From contig CAWIBR010000008.1 of NCBI GenBank assembly GCA_963834425.1, forward strand, positions 186,001 through 250,000: a DNA stretch of 64,000 bases, in the 5' to 3' direction. The DNA is from CAVURS01 sp963834425. GTDB taxonomy: Bacteria > Actinomycetota > Actinomycetes > Actinomycetales > CAVURS01. Positions 8,417-17,588 of the stretch are shown here, one piece after another. Within the stretch, counting starts at the first letter, position 1. Each line of letters starts with the position of its first letter. Both the position numbers and the translations under genes were made by a program. The notes under the pieces are model-generated. The model searched no databases. It was given only the letters and a program-made list of their open reading frames with translations, and had not been told where the DNA came from.

Positions 8417-10285
8417 TCAGCGGGTCCAATACAGGAGAGAGATGTTGGCGGCCGTCAGGGCCGTGCCCGAGTAGATCGTCGCCTCGTCCAGCGATCCCAG
8501 GAACGGCGCATTGACGGTCACGGCGCTGTTGGTGCCCGGATTGTTAGCACCTGTCCAGTCCGACCCCCAGCCGGACAGGTTGCCGCAGCCCACCCGCCAC
8601 CAGCCGGTGCTCGCCTCGGCCGCGGTGTTGCTGTTGGTGCCCCGCAGCACGCCGTCGACGTAGAGCGCCATGCCGGTGGAGCTGATCGTCGCGGCGGCCA
8701 TGTGCCAGTTGCCGTCGTTGTACGACGCCGGCGAGCTGATCGTGTCGTTGCCGCCGTTGTAGACGCCGAACCAGATCTTGCCCGCCCCGTCCATGTAGAC
8801 GTGCCGGTCATAGTTGCCGCCCGACCCGGCCACGCCCACGCCGGTGCGCGGTGTCTCGAAGCCGATCAGCTTGCCGCCGCCGGTGTACCCCGCCGCCGTC
8901 TTGAACCAGATGATCTCGGTGAACACCGTCGGCCCGGTGATGGCCGTCGTCGACGTCGTGTTGATGCACGCGGTGCTGGTCGTGGCGGTGACCGCCGCGT
9001 TGGGCGAGGTGTCCGGCGTACCGCCGGTGACGCCGCGCGTGTAGGTGCCGGCGTAGGTGCCGGTCCGGCCGTTGCCGGAGGCGTCGGCCGCCGAGGTGCC
9101 CGTGTCGCCCAGCTGCCAGTAGAGGTACGGCGTCGCGAACGACTTGACCGTCGTCGGGTAGCTGTACGTCGGCACGGTCCAGCTCGAGCCGGTCGTCCGG
9201 GTCGTCGCGCTGAACGCGGCCGACGCACTGGGTACGACGAGCAGGCTGATGCCCGCGGCGCTCGCGAGCGTGCGCACGGCGATGGTCCGACGGCGACGGG
9301 CCCGGCGTTCCAGGACGGCCGCCTGCCGGCGCTGGGCCCGGGTCGACGTCGTGCCGGCCGCCAGGTCGGCCGGCGTACGCGCGGCTGCGCGCTCGCCGTC
9401 ACCGTCGAGGTCGGCGGAGTCGCTCGCGGAGTCGGCGGAGTTGTCGTCTTGGTCGTCTTCGTCCTCCTCGGAGTCGCGAGCGACCGCCCAGGCAGCACCG
9501 CCCAAGACGAGGATGAAGAGCCCCAGGAAGAGGTACTGGCCGGTGCGCAGCCAGATCATCGGCAGGCCGGCCCAACGGACCAGCAGGCGCCCGATGCCGT
9601 GCACGTGGGCGACGGAGACCGGCTGCGGGTCGGCCGTGGGGTTGGCGTCGCCCTTGCTGGTCAGCGTGCCGTCCGGGTTGATCCGGATGATCCGGTGGCT
9701 CTTGACCGTGCCCGGCGCGCCCGGGTCGTCGAAGACGGTGACGTGGCCGAGGAGGGACTTGGGATTGTGGTCCGGGGAGGCCAGGATCACGTCGCCCACG
9801 CCGATCCGGGGCTCCATCGAGCCGGACTTCACGACGTAGGGGCGCCAGCCGAACAGGATGGGGACCAAGGTGATCACCAGGCAGCCGGTGACGAACGCCA
9901 GGATCATCCGGCCGACGACGCCGCCCGTCAGCGTCAGTCGGCCGTAACGCTCCTCGGCGTCGGCCGCGGCCGGGTCGAGCGCGGCCTGCGGATCGGTTGT
10001 GGTGTCGGGCGCGGTGTCGAGTCCCAGCGCCGACTCGAGCTCCGGCTCGAGGGTGGGCTCGAGCTCCGGCTCGAGCGTGGGCTCGAGGACCGGGTCGAGC
10101 ACCGCGCCGGAGGCACCCGCTGCGCTGGCGGCAAGCGAGGCGCGCGCCGCGCGAGCGGCGATGACAGCCGCGTCCGCGCGGGCTGCCCGCTCGGCTCGTT
10201 CCTCCGGGTCCGGCGCGGCACCGCGCTCGGTGTCGCGGGCCGGCTCGGCCGAGGACGGGTCGAGCCATTCAGCAGGAAGGCTCAT
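8417..10285 (-). CDS. SipW-type signal peptidase I fused to a second secretion signal and a LamG domain
   Basis: A 622-residue mosaic. An acidic N-terminal region (residues 60-90, with EPTLEPELEPTLEPELE repeats) precedes a membrane helix at 123-146. A signal peptidase of the ER/SipW class follows: Ser156 in VVKSGSMEP, His197 in VKSHRIIRI and Asp213 in KGDAN form the expected Ser-His-Asp set. A second helix lies near 245-268. A basic stretch and a new signal-like segment (residues 334-357) then lead into AFSATTRTTGSSWTV, the mature start typical of SipW substrates, and a LamG/concanavalin-like domain at about 385-615. It thus looks like a processing enzyme joined to its own exported substrate. 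The neighbour upstream is a TasA-like protein. Confidence 0.88.
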   Translation of the reverse strand: MSLPAEWLDPSSAEPARDTERGAAPDPEERAERAARADAAVIAARAARASLAASAAGASGAVLDPVLEPTLEPELEPTLEPELESALGLDTAPDTTTDPQAALDPAAADAEERYGRLTLTGGVVGRMILAFVTGCLVITLVPILFGWRPYVVKSGSMEPRIGVGDVILASPDHNPKSLLGHVTVFDDPGAPGTVKSHRIIRINPDGTLTSKGDANPTADPQPVSVAHVHGIGRLLVRWAGLPMIWLRTGQYLFLGLFILVLGGAAWAVARDSEEDEDDQDDNSADSASDSADLDGDGERAAARTPADLAAGTTSTRAQRRQAAVLERRARRRRTIAVRTLASAAGISLLVVPSASAAFSATTRTTGSSWTVPTYSYPTTVKSFATPYLYWQLGDTGTSAADASGNGRTGTYAGTYTRGVTGGTPDTSPNAAVTATTSTACINTTSTTAITGPTVFTEIIWFKTAAGYTGGGKLIGFETPRTGVGVAGSGGNYDRHVYMDGAGKIWFGVYNGGNDTISSPASYNDGNWHMAAATISSTGMALYVDGVLRGTNSNTAAEASTGWWRVGCGNLSGWGSDWTGANNPGTNSAVTVNAPFLGSLDEATIYSGTALTAANISLLYWTR

Positions 10286-10328
10286 GACTGGTCTCTCTGT
10301 CGGCTGGGGTGGAGCTCAGGGCCGACCA

Positions 10329-10363
10329 CAGCGCGGTCCGGCAATGCAGGCCGGACCGCGCTG
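10329..10363 (-). terminator. Strong hairpin between the TasA-like gene and the signal peptidase gene
   Basis: CAGCGCGGTCCGGC (10329-10342) pairs perfectly with GCCGGACCGCGCTG (10350-10363) around a 7-base loop. It lies just after the TasA-like gene in the direction of transcription and before the peptidase gene. No T-run follows. It could partially terminate transcription, so that more structural protein than peptidase is made. Confidence 0.7.
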
Positions 10364-10381
10364 CGGTTCAGACAGAGGTGC

Positions 10382-10996
10382 TTACTGCGCTTCCCAGATC
10401 AGGTCCGCAACCGCGGACGAGCTCTGCAGCGTGTTGTCGGTGATGGTGCTCGGCAGCGACCAGGAGATCCGGTAGGCGACCCGCTCGGTCGCCGTGCCGG
10501 TCAGCGCGTTGGTGACGCTGGCCCCCGTGAAGGCGGTCGCGAAACCGTTGAGCGTGCCGTTGTACGCCGCGCCCGTCGTGCCGCCGGTCCAACCGGTGCA
10601 AGCCGCCGGGATGTTGGTGGAGGCCGACACGGCCTGGGTGTCGACGCTGAAGGTCAGCGCCGTCGCCAGGTTGGTGGCGTTGGTGCCGGTGATGGCGCCG
10701 CGGTACATCTTCAGGTTGCCGGCCAGCGAGCCGGTCGACTCGACGGTGATGCACTTGACGCCGCTGACACCGGGCTTGATGCCGGTCTCGGCGAACAGGT
10801 TCGCGGTGGTGTCGGCCATGGCCGTACCCCCGCCGTTGTTCTGCAGCTTCAGCTTGCCGGTGGCCCACGAGTCACCGGTGTTGTTGGTGGTCGCGTTGAA
10901 GGCGGCGGTGCTGCCCTGCCAGACGAGCAGGCCGGCGGCCAGCAGGCCGGCGACGGGCGCGATGGTCCGCACGAGGCGGCGCTGGTTGCGGTTCAT
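10382..10996 (-). CDS. TasA/camelysin-like secreted protein with SipW-dependent signal peptide
   Basis: A 204-residue secreted protein. The basic start MNRNQRRLVR is followed by a hydrophobic core (APVAGLLAAGLLVWQ) and the mature start AAFNATTNNTGDSWATGKL, the signature of proteins cleaved by SipW-type signal peptidases. The rest is a beta-rich Thr/Ala/Asn domain that includes VKCITVESTGSLAGNLKMYR. Such proteins form or decorate extracellular fibres. It is adjacent to the SipW-LamG gene on the same strand, and the two mature starts (AFNATTNNTGDSW and AFSATTRTTGSSW) are clearly related. No second fibre subunit was seen nearby. Confidence 0.85.
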   Translation of the reverse strand: MNRNQRRLVRTIAPVAGLLAAGLLVWQGSTAAFNATTNNTGDSWATGKLKLQNNGGGTAMADTTANLFAETGIKPGVSGVKCITVESTGSLAGNLKMYRGAITGTNATNLATALTFSVDTQAVSASTNIPAACTGWTGGTTGAAYNGTLNGFATAFTGASVTNALTGTATERVAYRISWSLPSTITDNTLQSSSAVADLIWEAQ

Positions 10997-11320
10997 GGGA
11001 GGCTCTTTCGGTAGCTGTTGTCAGAGGACGTCGCTGCCCGACAGTCACTCGTTCGGTCCAGCGTCAAGAAGTCTTCGGCCGATCGGGTGAAAACCTTGAG
11101 CCGTCAATCATCGTGACCCGTTCGGTGGGTCCAAGCCGGGCCAAGTCGGACAATTGCTATCAGACAATGGGCTCGTTCGGCTCAGCGCGCTGCAGCGCGG
11201 GTATCAACCCGTGGACTCACCGCCTCCTCCCCGGCAGTGTGTGGCCACAACAAGATCCAGCCGTGAGATCGGGCCATGAGATCCGGCCATGAGATCCGGC
11301 AGCGAGCGAAGGAGCAGCGG
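10997..11320. other. Gene-free divergent intergenic region
   Basis: This 324-base stretch separates the divergent TasA-like gene and the cysteine-peptidase-like gene. It should hold both promoters. I see scattered GTTCGG-containing repeats (for example near 11050, 11119 and 11175) and an AT-richer patch at 11150-11167, but no promoter pair I would defend and no coding frame. Confidence 0.5.
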
Positions 11321-12091
11321 ATGCCTTACATGCTGGGTAAGCAGCCCAAGCGGGTTGACCCGCGCACCCTCCAGCTGGCGCGCTACCTCACGCCTCAGCT
11401 CCCGCCGCCGCCCGTCGCCGTCGACAACGGCGGTTCGGTCAAGGACTGGGGGATGCTGGGCAACGACACGGTCGGCGACTGCGCCTGGGCGGCGCAGGGA
11501 CACGCGGACATGCTGTGGTCGGCGGCGGCCCAGCACAAGCAGCTCGCGATCACCACCACCCAAGTGCTGCATGCCTACGAGGCGGCGACCGGCTACGACC
11601 CCAAGGCCGGTCCCCCCGGGGCCAACCCGACCGACCGGGGCACCAACCTGCTCGATGCCATGTCGTACTGGCGCCACCACGGCATGGACCGCCAGAAGAT
11701 CACGGCCTACGTCGAGGTCGACGCCTCGGACCGCGATCACGTCAAGAGCGCCATCGACCTCTTCGGTTGCGCCTACGTCGGGGTCCAGCTCCCCGATGCC
11801 GTCCTACCGACTGAGCACGGCGTACCGCAGTGGACCGTCTCGCCCAACGGTTCGGCCGCACGAAAGCCCAACCCGGACAACGGCCACTGCGTCATCTACA
11901 GCGCGTACGACGCGGACGGTCCCACCGTCGTCACGTGGGGCATGACGGTCAAGGCCAGCTGGGCCTTTCACGAGGCCTACTGCGACGAGATGTACGCCGC
12001 GCTGTCTCATCTGTGGTTCGGCCGGAGCAAGGATCCGCGCGGGTTGAACCAGCCCCAGCTGGAGCAGGACCTGGCCGCCATCGCCCACTAG
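11321..12091 (+). CDS. Uncharacterised protein with a papain-like Cys/His pair
   Basis: A 256-residue soluble protein without a signal peptide. The ATG at 11321 is preceded by GAAGGAG (11308-11314), so I prefer it over starts further upstream. MLGNDTVGDCAWAAQGH has the Gly-Asp-Cys arrangement of papain-fold nucleophiles, and PDNGHCVIYSAYD near residue 190 supplies a Gly-His that could pair with it, followed by VTWGMTVKASWAFHEAY. I do not recognise a named family. A cysteine peptidase or peptidase-derived fold is inferred from these two motifs only. It stands alone between divergent and convergent neighbours. Confidence 0.7.
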   Translation: MPYMLGKQPKRVDPRTLQLARYLTPQLPPPPVAVDNGGSVKDWGMLGNDTVGDCAWAAQGHADMLWSAAAQHKQLAITTTQVLHAYEAATGYDPKAGPPGANPTDRGTNLLDAMSYWRHHGMDRQKITAYVEVDASDRDHVKSAIDLFGCAYVGVQLPDAVLPTEHGVPQWTVSPNGSAARKPNPDNGHCVIYSAYDADGPTVVTWGMTVKASWAFHEAYCDEMYAALSHLWFGRSKDPRGLNQPQLEQDLAAIAH

Positions 12092-12109
12092 GCGTGTCCA
12101 CGGTCGATG

Positions 12110-13366
12110 TCAGGACGCCGCCAGGTGGGTCACCTGAGCCAGATCACCGGGCCGTCCCAGGTGGAAGCCCTGCAGCCAGGGCACGTTGAGGCCTTCCAAC
12201 GTCTGCTGCTCGCGCGGGTTCTCGACGCCTTCGGCGATGACCTGAGCGTGCACATCGTTGGCGAACGCCACGAGGGCCCCGGCCAGTGCTCGGCGTACGG
12301 GGTCCTGGTCGATATCCCGGGAGAGTGAGATGTCGAGCTTGATGATGTCCGGACTGAGCCCGAGCAGGTGCCGGAAGCCGGCGTAGCCCGCGCCGGTGTC
12401 GTCGGAGGCGAGCCGGATCCCTCGGCGGCGCAGCTCGGCCAGGCCGGCTCCGACCGCCTCGTAATCCTCGACCGGCACGTGCTCGGTGAGTTCGAGCACG
12501 ACCCGCTCGCCGTCGACCTGGTCGAGCAGGTCGTGCAGCTCGCGGGCCAGCGCCGTCGGCGGGGAAACGTTGACCGCCATGAACATCTCGGCCGGAAGGT
12601 CCCCCAGCTGGCCGAGCGCGTTGGCGACGGCCAGCAGCTCGAGCTGGGTCCCCAGACCGACCCGCTCGGCGTCGGCGAACCACCGGTCCGGTCCTTGCTG
12701 GGGCGTCTGGGTGAAGCGGGCCAGGGCCTCGCAGCCGACCACCCGGTCGCCCGGCATCTGCACGATGGGCTGGAAGACCATCCGGACGTCCCGGCTCTCC
12801 AGGACGGCCGTGATCCGGTCCAGGACACCCTGCCGCGCCTCCTGTGCGGACTCGGCGGCCCGCTCGAAGTCACCGATCTGCCGTCGCAGGGTGATGTTGT
12901 GATGCCGCAAGGTGGTGTGGAGCTCTTTGGTCTCCAACAGGTTGCGGACCCGCAGCGTGACCTCGTCGAGGTCGAACGGTTTGGTCACGAAGTCGCGGGC
13001 ACCAAGGTCGAGGGCCCGGTTGATCGCCTGATGCGTCGTGTCCGCGGTGAGGACGAGCACCGGCAGGTAGGACCCACCGGCTCGCTCGCGCAGCGCGCTG
13101 AGGAGCTCGTAGCCGTCCAGGCCGGGCATGTGCAGGTCGAGCAGGACGAGCTCAGGGTCGTTGTCAGCGATGTAGGCCAGCGCCGCACTCGAGTCGCTGA
13201 GGCCATGGACGTTGCGAAGTCCTTTGCGCCGCAAGAGTTGCGTGAGCAGCGAGAGGTTGGCCGGCTCGTCATCGACCACGATGACGCGGGCGTCGGAGAA
13301 TCGCTCGAGCGGCCCGTGCTCGGACGCAGGCACGGCACCGGTATCCGAACGGTTGTCTCCGGGCAT
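12110..13366 (-). CDS. Response regulator with REC and EAL domains (cyclic di-GMP phosphodiesterase)
   Basis: A 418-residue cytoplasmic protein. Residues 25-145 form a receiver domain: VIVVDDEPANLSLL gives the acidic pocket, LVLLDLHMPGLDG the phosphorylated Asp, and DFVTKPFD the conserved Lys. A short helical linker (about 150-185) leads to an EAL domain at about 190-410 with GCEALARF, FMAVNVSPPTAL, VLELTEH, ASDDTGAGYAGFRHL, IIKLDISLSRDI and VIAEGVEN. The key catalytic motifs look intact, so it should hydrolyse cyclic di-GMP under phosphorylation control. No histidine kinase is encoded next to it. Confidence 0.92.
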   Translation of the reverse strand: MPGDNRSDTGAVPASEHGPLERFSDARVIVVDDEPANLSLLTQLLRRKGLRNVHGLSDSSAALAYIADNDPELVLLDLHMPGLDGYELLSALRERAGGSYLPVLVLTADTTHQAINRALDLGARDFVTKPFDLDEVTLRVRNLLETKELHTTLRHHNITLRRQIGDFERAAESAQEARQGVLDRITAVLESRDVRMVFQPIVQMPGDRVVGCEALARFTQTPQQGPDRWFADAERVGLGTQLELLAVANALGQLGDLPAEMFMAVNVSPPTALARELHDLLDQVDGERVVLELTEHVPVEDYEAVGAGLAELRRRGIRLASDDTGAGYAGFRHLLGLSPDIIKLDISLSRDIDQDPVRRALAGALVAFANDVHAQVIAEGVENPREQQTLEGLNVPWLQGFHLGRPGDLAQVTHLAAS

Positions 13367-13570
13367 GTCTCGCGCACCCTCCCGGTGGACTCACGGCGGG
13401 GAGGTGGCGCGGGACGGATCGTCAGTTCCTCGGAACCGGCCCGTGACACCCAGTGAGAACACTGCTGCTCAGCGTATGACCCGAGAGCCCGAAGTCGACA
13501 ACGATTGCCCGTCAGGGACCGACTATTTGCCAGCCTTGGCCGGATCTGACGAGAGCGAGAAGGGCGAGGA

Positions 13571-13942
13571 TCACGCCGGGTCGGCTCGGTGGTCGGGATC
13601 CGGCTCGTCGTCGCCCCGATAGGTGCCGCCCGAGGTGCCGTCCCCTCGCTGCCACTGCACGACCAGCTCATCGCGCGTGCCGAAGCGCACCAGGTGCCGT
13701 CCGACCACATCTTCCACCCGCTGCAGGTCGGTCGGGTCGCCGTGGACGGTCGCGCTCAGCACCAAGGCCTCGGGGGTAGCGGTCAGCGCGCACTCTCCGG
13801 CGTCGAATCGCACGCTTCCGGTGCCGGACTCTTCGTCCCACGAGGTCTGCAGACGGCGGCTGAGGTGGGCGGTGAGTTGCTTCGCGTAGCGCGGGGCCCG
13901 CTCGGTGTGGACGGTCGCGCTGCTGGTCAGGTCGGTTGCCAT
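13571..13942 (-). CDS. DUF2218 family protein
   Basis: A 123-residue protein whose first 95 residues match the DUF2218 pattern: TERAPRYAKQLTAHLSRRLQ, then SGTGSVRFDAGECALTA, then LQRVEDVVGRHLVRFGTRDE and VVQWQRG. Family members are small cytoplasmic proteins, often near siderophore-uptake genes; no biochemical function is established. The C-terminal 20 residues are a polar, acidic tail (RGDDEPDPDHRADPA). The start at 13942 gives the family N-terminus. The 204 bases to the REC-EAL start hold nothing recognisable. Confidence 0.8.
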   Translation of the reverse strand: MATDLTSSATVHTERAPRYAKQLTAHLSRRLQTSWDEESGTGSVRFDAGECALTATPEALVLSATVHGDPTDLQRVEDVVGRHLVRFGTRDELVVQWQRGDGTSGGTYRGDDEPDPDHRADPA

Positions 13943-14040
13943 CGTGGGCTCCAAGCTCTCGTGATGCTCTCGTGACGGGTCATGGTCGCCCACCGTACGC
14001 CGGGCGTGGTCGAGCGACTCTCGCGTGAAAGAGTGCCGGT

Positions 14041-14460
14041 ATGGCGACAGCGCAGACCACCACCGCAGCGAGCGGACAGCCGAGCAGCCGGGCCTTCGAC
14101 ATCCTGCTCGGCTTGACCAGTCTGGTCGTTCTCCTGCAAGGGGTTTGGGCCGGAATCTTTCTCGAGCACCCCGGTCGGCCGAGCGGCTCCAGCACGGCCC
14201 TCGACCTGCACTCGGCGGGCGGCTCGCTGGCCACTCTGCTCGCCCTGGCTGCGGTCGTGGTCGCGTCGCTGCGGCTGCGCCTGCGTCGTGATCTGTGGTT
14301 CGGCTCGATCGTGCTGTTCCTGCTGCTGGCCGTCGAGGTGATGCTGGGGCAACTGATCCACGACAGCCACAAGCACTCCCTGACCGCGGTGCACGTGCCG
14401 CTCGCCATGGTGCTGATGGGGTTGTGCGTCTGGCTCCCGCTGCGATCGACCCGGCGGTGA
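14041..14460 (+). CDS. Four-helix membrane protein (DUF6220-like)
   Basis: A 139-residue integral membrane protein with four predicted helices: ILLGLTSLVVLLQGVWAGIF, the Ala/Leu-rich segment around residues 60-80, LWFGSIVLFLLLAVEVML and the C-terminal helix VPLAMVLMGLCVWLPL. Histidines (DLHSAGG, HDSHKHS, VHVPL) recur at helix ends as in small haem- or quinone-associated membrane proteins. I would place it near DUF6220, with moderate confidence. Its stop overlaps the GTG of the alditol oxidase gene by four bases, so the two are probably cotranslated. Confidence 0.65.
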   Translation: MATAQTTTAASGQPSSRAFDILLGLTSLVVLLQGVWAGIFLEHPGRPSGSSTALDLHSAGGSLATLLALAAVVVASLRLRLRRDLWFGSIVLFLLLAVEVMLGQLIHDSHKHSLTAVHVPLAMVLMGLCVWLPLRSTRR

Positions 14461-15723
14461 CGACCAACTGGGCCGGCAACATCCGGTTCACGCCGGACGT
14501 CCTGCATCGGCCGAGGTCGATTGCTGATCTGCAGCAGTTGGTCTCCGGGGCCCTCGCGGGTCCGCGCCCTCGGCACCGGCCACTCGTTCAACCGGATCGC
14601 CGACACCACCGGCGAACTCGTGTCGGTGCGGTCCCTGCCCGAGGTCATCGACATCGACACTGCGGCCCGGACGGTGCGGGTGAGTGCAGGGACGCGGTAC
14701 GGCGAGCTCGGCGTCGCTCTCCAGGCGGCCGGTCTGGCGCTGCCCAACACCGGCTCGCTGCCGCACATCTCCGTGGCCGGCGCCGTGGCGACGGGCACCC
14801 ACGGCTCCGGCATCGCCAACCCGGTTCTGGGCCGAGGGGTGCGGGCCCTGTCGATGGTCCTGGCCAGCGGCGACCTGGTCACGGTGGACCGGGACTCCGT
14901 CGGCGAGGCGTTCGACGGGCACGTCCTGGCGCTGGGCCGCCTCGGCATCGTGACCGAGCTCGTCCTGGACGCGGTGCCGACCTTCGACATTGCTCAGACC
15001 GTCATCGTCGGCGTCTCGGACCACGCGGTCGGCGAGGGTCTGGACGCGATCCTCTCCGCGGCGTACAGCGTCAGCGTCTTCACCACGTGGGCACCGGACG
15101 AGAGCCGGATCTGGGTGAAGGCTCTCGTCGAGACCGCGGCCGCCGCCTGGGCCACGGATCCGCCGTGGGACGGTCGTCCGGCCAGCGAGCCGCAGCACCC
15201 GGTGCCCGGCGAACCGACCGGCTCCGCGACCGCGCAGCTCGGCGTGCCGGGCCCGTGGAACGAACGGCTCCCGCACTTCCGGCTCGAGTTCGTGCCGAGC
15301 GCGGGTGATGAGCTGCAGTCGGAGTTCTTGTTGCCACGCACCGACGGGTCGGCGGCCTGGGCCGCCTTGCTGCCGATGCGCGAGGCGTTGCGCGAGGTGT
15401 TGCTGGTGGGGGAGATCCGCGCGATCGCGGGCGACTCGATGTGGCTCAGCGCGACCGGTGGCCAGGACAGCGTGGCCTTTCACTTCACCTGGATCCCGGA
15501 CAGCGCCCGGGTCGGGCCGGTGGTCGCCGAGGTCGAGCGCCGGCTCGCGGCCTTCGACGCGCGACCGCACTGGGGCAAGGTCTTCAGCACCCCTGATGAC
15601 GTGCTCGCTACCCGCTACCCGCGGTTGCCCGACTTCCGCGATCTGGTCCGCACCTACGATCCGCGGGCCAAGCTCGGCAACGACCTGGTCGACGGCTGGA
15701 TCGGCCTCGCCGGCGGTCTCTAA
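14457..15723 (+). CDS. Alditol oxidase (AldO-type flavoprotein), frame broken near 14558-14560
   Basis: AldO-type oxidases oxidise the terminal hydroxyl of sugar alcohols with covalently bound FAD and release hydrogen peroxide. The GTG at 14457 begins VTTNWAGNIRFTPDVLHRP, the family N-terminus. After SGALAG the frame shifts by one base, and RALGTGHSFNRIADTTGE continues. HISVAGAVATGTHGSG contains the His that binds flavin. The C-terminal half has AAYSVSVFTTW, FGVPGPW-type GVPGPWNERLPHFRLEF and RPHWGKVFSTP, all close to Streptomyces alditol oxidase. Removing one G from the GGG at 14558-14560 restores a 421-residue protein, the usual length. It overlaps the membrane protein gene before it. Confidence 0.87.
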
Positions 15724-15737
15724 CGCCAAACCGGTTG

Positions 15738-16358
15738 CTACGCCTCAGTTTCCGGCTCCGAGTCGCCTTGGCTCTTCAGCGCGCGGAAGGCTTCGACGTA
15801 CTCCTCCATGTCGGCGGCCGACAGGGTGACGCCGCGGGGCAGGACGTCGGCGACGGCCGCGAGCACTGCAGCGACTTCGGCGACGGTCGCGGCCCGTTCG
15901 ACCGGTTCAGCCGGTGCTGCGTCGGACTCCGCGGGTGGCCACGCCCCGAGCGGCTGGCCGACCTCCCAGTCGTGGCCGTAGGGGTCCTCGATCCGCCCCA
16001 GTCGCCAGCCGTGCTCCTCCGTGACCGGGGTGACCTCGCGGGCGCCGGCCTCCACCGCGCGTCGTACGGTCGCCTCCGGGTCATCGACGATGAGCAGCAG
16101 GCGGACGCTTCCCCCACCGAGCGACTCGGGACTGAAGTTCCGGTGCGGCGGCGACTCATCGGCGACCCAGAACGACGCCCCACCGATGGAGAGCTGGGCG
16201 ACGACTGACTCGTCCTGCTCGGTGCCCCCGAGGCGGTAAACCTCCACTGCACCGAAGGCGCGCCGATAGAAGTCGACGGCTTCACGCCCACGGCGAACCG
16301 AGAGCTGGGGCATCAGCTGGGCCAGCTGGGTGCGCGGCCGGTTGCCGGACGTGTCCAT
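15738..16358 (-). CDS. VOC-superfamily protein (PhnB-like)
   Basis: A 206-residue cytoplasmic protein. Residues 15-140 form a vicinal oxygen chelate domain of the PhnB type: LMPQLSVRRGREAVDFYRRA, then ESVVAQLSIGGASFWVADES, VRLLLIVDDPEATVRRAVEAG and the closing RIEDPYGHDWEVGQPLG. The last 60 residues form a helical acidic extension that contains EEYVEAFRALKSQGDSEPE. These folds include glyoxalase-like enzymes and antibiotic-binding proteins; the substrate cannot be told. It converges on the alditol oxidase gene with 14 bases between the stops. Confidence 0.82.
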   Translation of the reverse strand: MDTSGNRPRTQLAQLMPQLSVRRGREAVDFYRRAFGAVEVYRLGGTEQDESVVAQLSIGGASFWVADESPPHRNFSPESLGGGSVRLLLIVDDPEATVRRAVEAGAREVTPVTEEHGWRLGRIEDPYGHDWEVGQPLGAWPPAESDAAPAEPVERAATVAEVAAVLAAVADVLPRGVTLSAADMEEYVEAFRALKSQGDSEPETEA

Positions 16359-16482
16359 GCGATGTCCTTCCCGAGCCGGCACTCGGAGCCGGCCGGCGAG
16401 CGTTCGCGGGGGCCCCATTGTGACCGAAGCGGCTGGGTCCGGTCCCGACGGCGCGCTCGGATGGCTCAGCCGGTACCACCGA

Positions 16483-17228
16483 TCACGGCCGGCAGCCCGC
16501 ACCGACGGGGGGACGCTGGACGGCGACCCAGTGCACCAAGCGCAGGTTGTGCCGAGCCCGGAACAGCCGATCGGCCTGGGCGCTGCGCCTGCACGGTGCC
16601 AGCGCCGGTCGCTGTCGGGGACTGTGCGCTCTCGGCGGTGCGGTGCGAGCCTCGGGCGCGGGTGCCCTCGCCGCCAGGGGCGCGGAGGCACGGGACATCG
16701 GCCGGGCGCGGGTCCCGGTCGCCGGGCGGCTGTAGTCCTGGACCACCCACAGCTGGCCGCCGACGTCCATGACCGCGACCCCGATCTGGGTGAAGTCCGG
16801 GTCCAGCATGTTGGACCGGTGCGGAGCCGAGGCCCAGAAGGCTCCCTCCAGGCTCCCGGCCGAGTAGCCCACCCCGACGTTCTCGCCCAGGTAGCGCCAG
16901 CCGCGGATGCTGGTCGCGAGTCGCTGGTTGTGGGCCAGGACGTTGGTGCGGGCCATCTGTGCGGCCCAGCCGCCGGCGACCGTCGCGAGCGCCCCGTTGA
17001 CCGGCAGCCGCGCTCGGCCGGCCGAGGCCCGGCGCTCGTTGATCTGCTGGACGAACCAGGCCGCCAACCCGGGTCGAGACTCGGCGTGCGAGCCGAGGAC
17101 ATCGGCCGACGCGGTCCGGGAGCGCCGGCAGGATCAGGACCCCGCTCAGCAATGAGGCGAGTACGGCGCAGAGCAGCGCGGTGAGGGTCGTCGAAGGAAG
17201 GGCGACCCGGCCCGTCGGGCGCAGGCAC
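16483..17228 (-). CDS. Secreted CAP/SCP domain protein, frame broken
   Basis: CAP-superfamily proteins are secreted alpha-beta-alpha sandwiches. A hydrophobic signal/anchor (TLTALLCAVLASLLSGVLIL) is followed, in the next frame, by LAAWFVQQINERRASAG, NVLAHNQRLA, YLGENVGVGY, FWASAPHRSNMLDP and VVQDYSRP, the typical CAP series. An Arg/Pro-rich tail follows. The frames connect through one insertion near 17110-17130 and probably another near 17200, allowing a GTG start at 17228 (VPAPDGPGRP). The start is uncertain. Substrate and role are unknown. Confidence 0.65.
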
Positions 17229-17588
17229 GACGGAGTCGTCCGCGAGTGCGGCGTCGATTTCCCGTGATGTCCAGGGAAGCGAGAACCGACGAAGGAGGGC
17301 AACCGGCCATCTCCCGGTCCCCCGAGGAGATGTTCCTTGCGGCGGGGTGGCATACCGCCGCCGGGCGTCACACCGACCGGTGACGCTGGTGTCGATCGGT
17401 CCCCGCGAGCCGGTGACCTCGCGGGCCCTCTGCCGGATCGGACCGCTCCTGGCCGGCAGCTCTTCTGGCGCTGGCCCGGCCCGTGCTTGCCCTCGTCACG
17501 CTAGCCCCGATCCGGCCCAATGCCCAGGGGCCATACTTGATGCGCTCGTCCGGAGCGTTCGTCACAGCACGTGCCAAAGGGGATCGAC

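Noticed and set aside
8390..11014. An 874-codon open frame on the plus strand
   Set aside because: It is antisense to the SipW-LamG and TasA-like genes, has an Arg/Gly-rich composition and no recognisable domain; it is a high-GC shadow frame.
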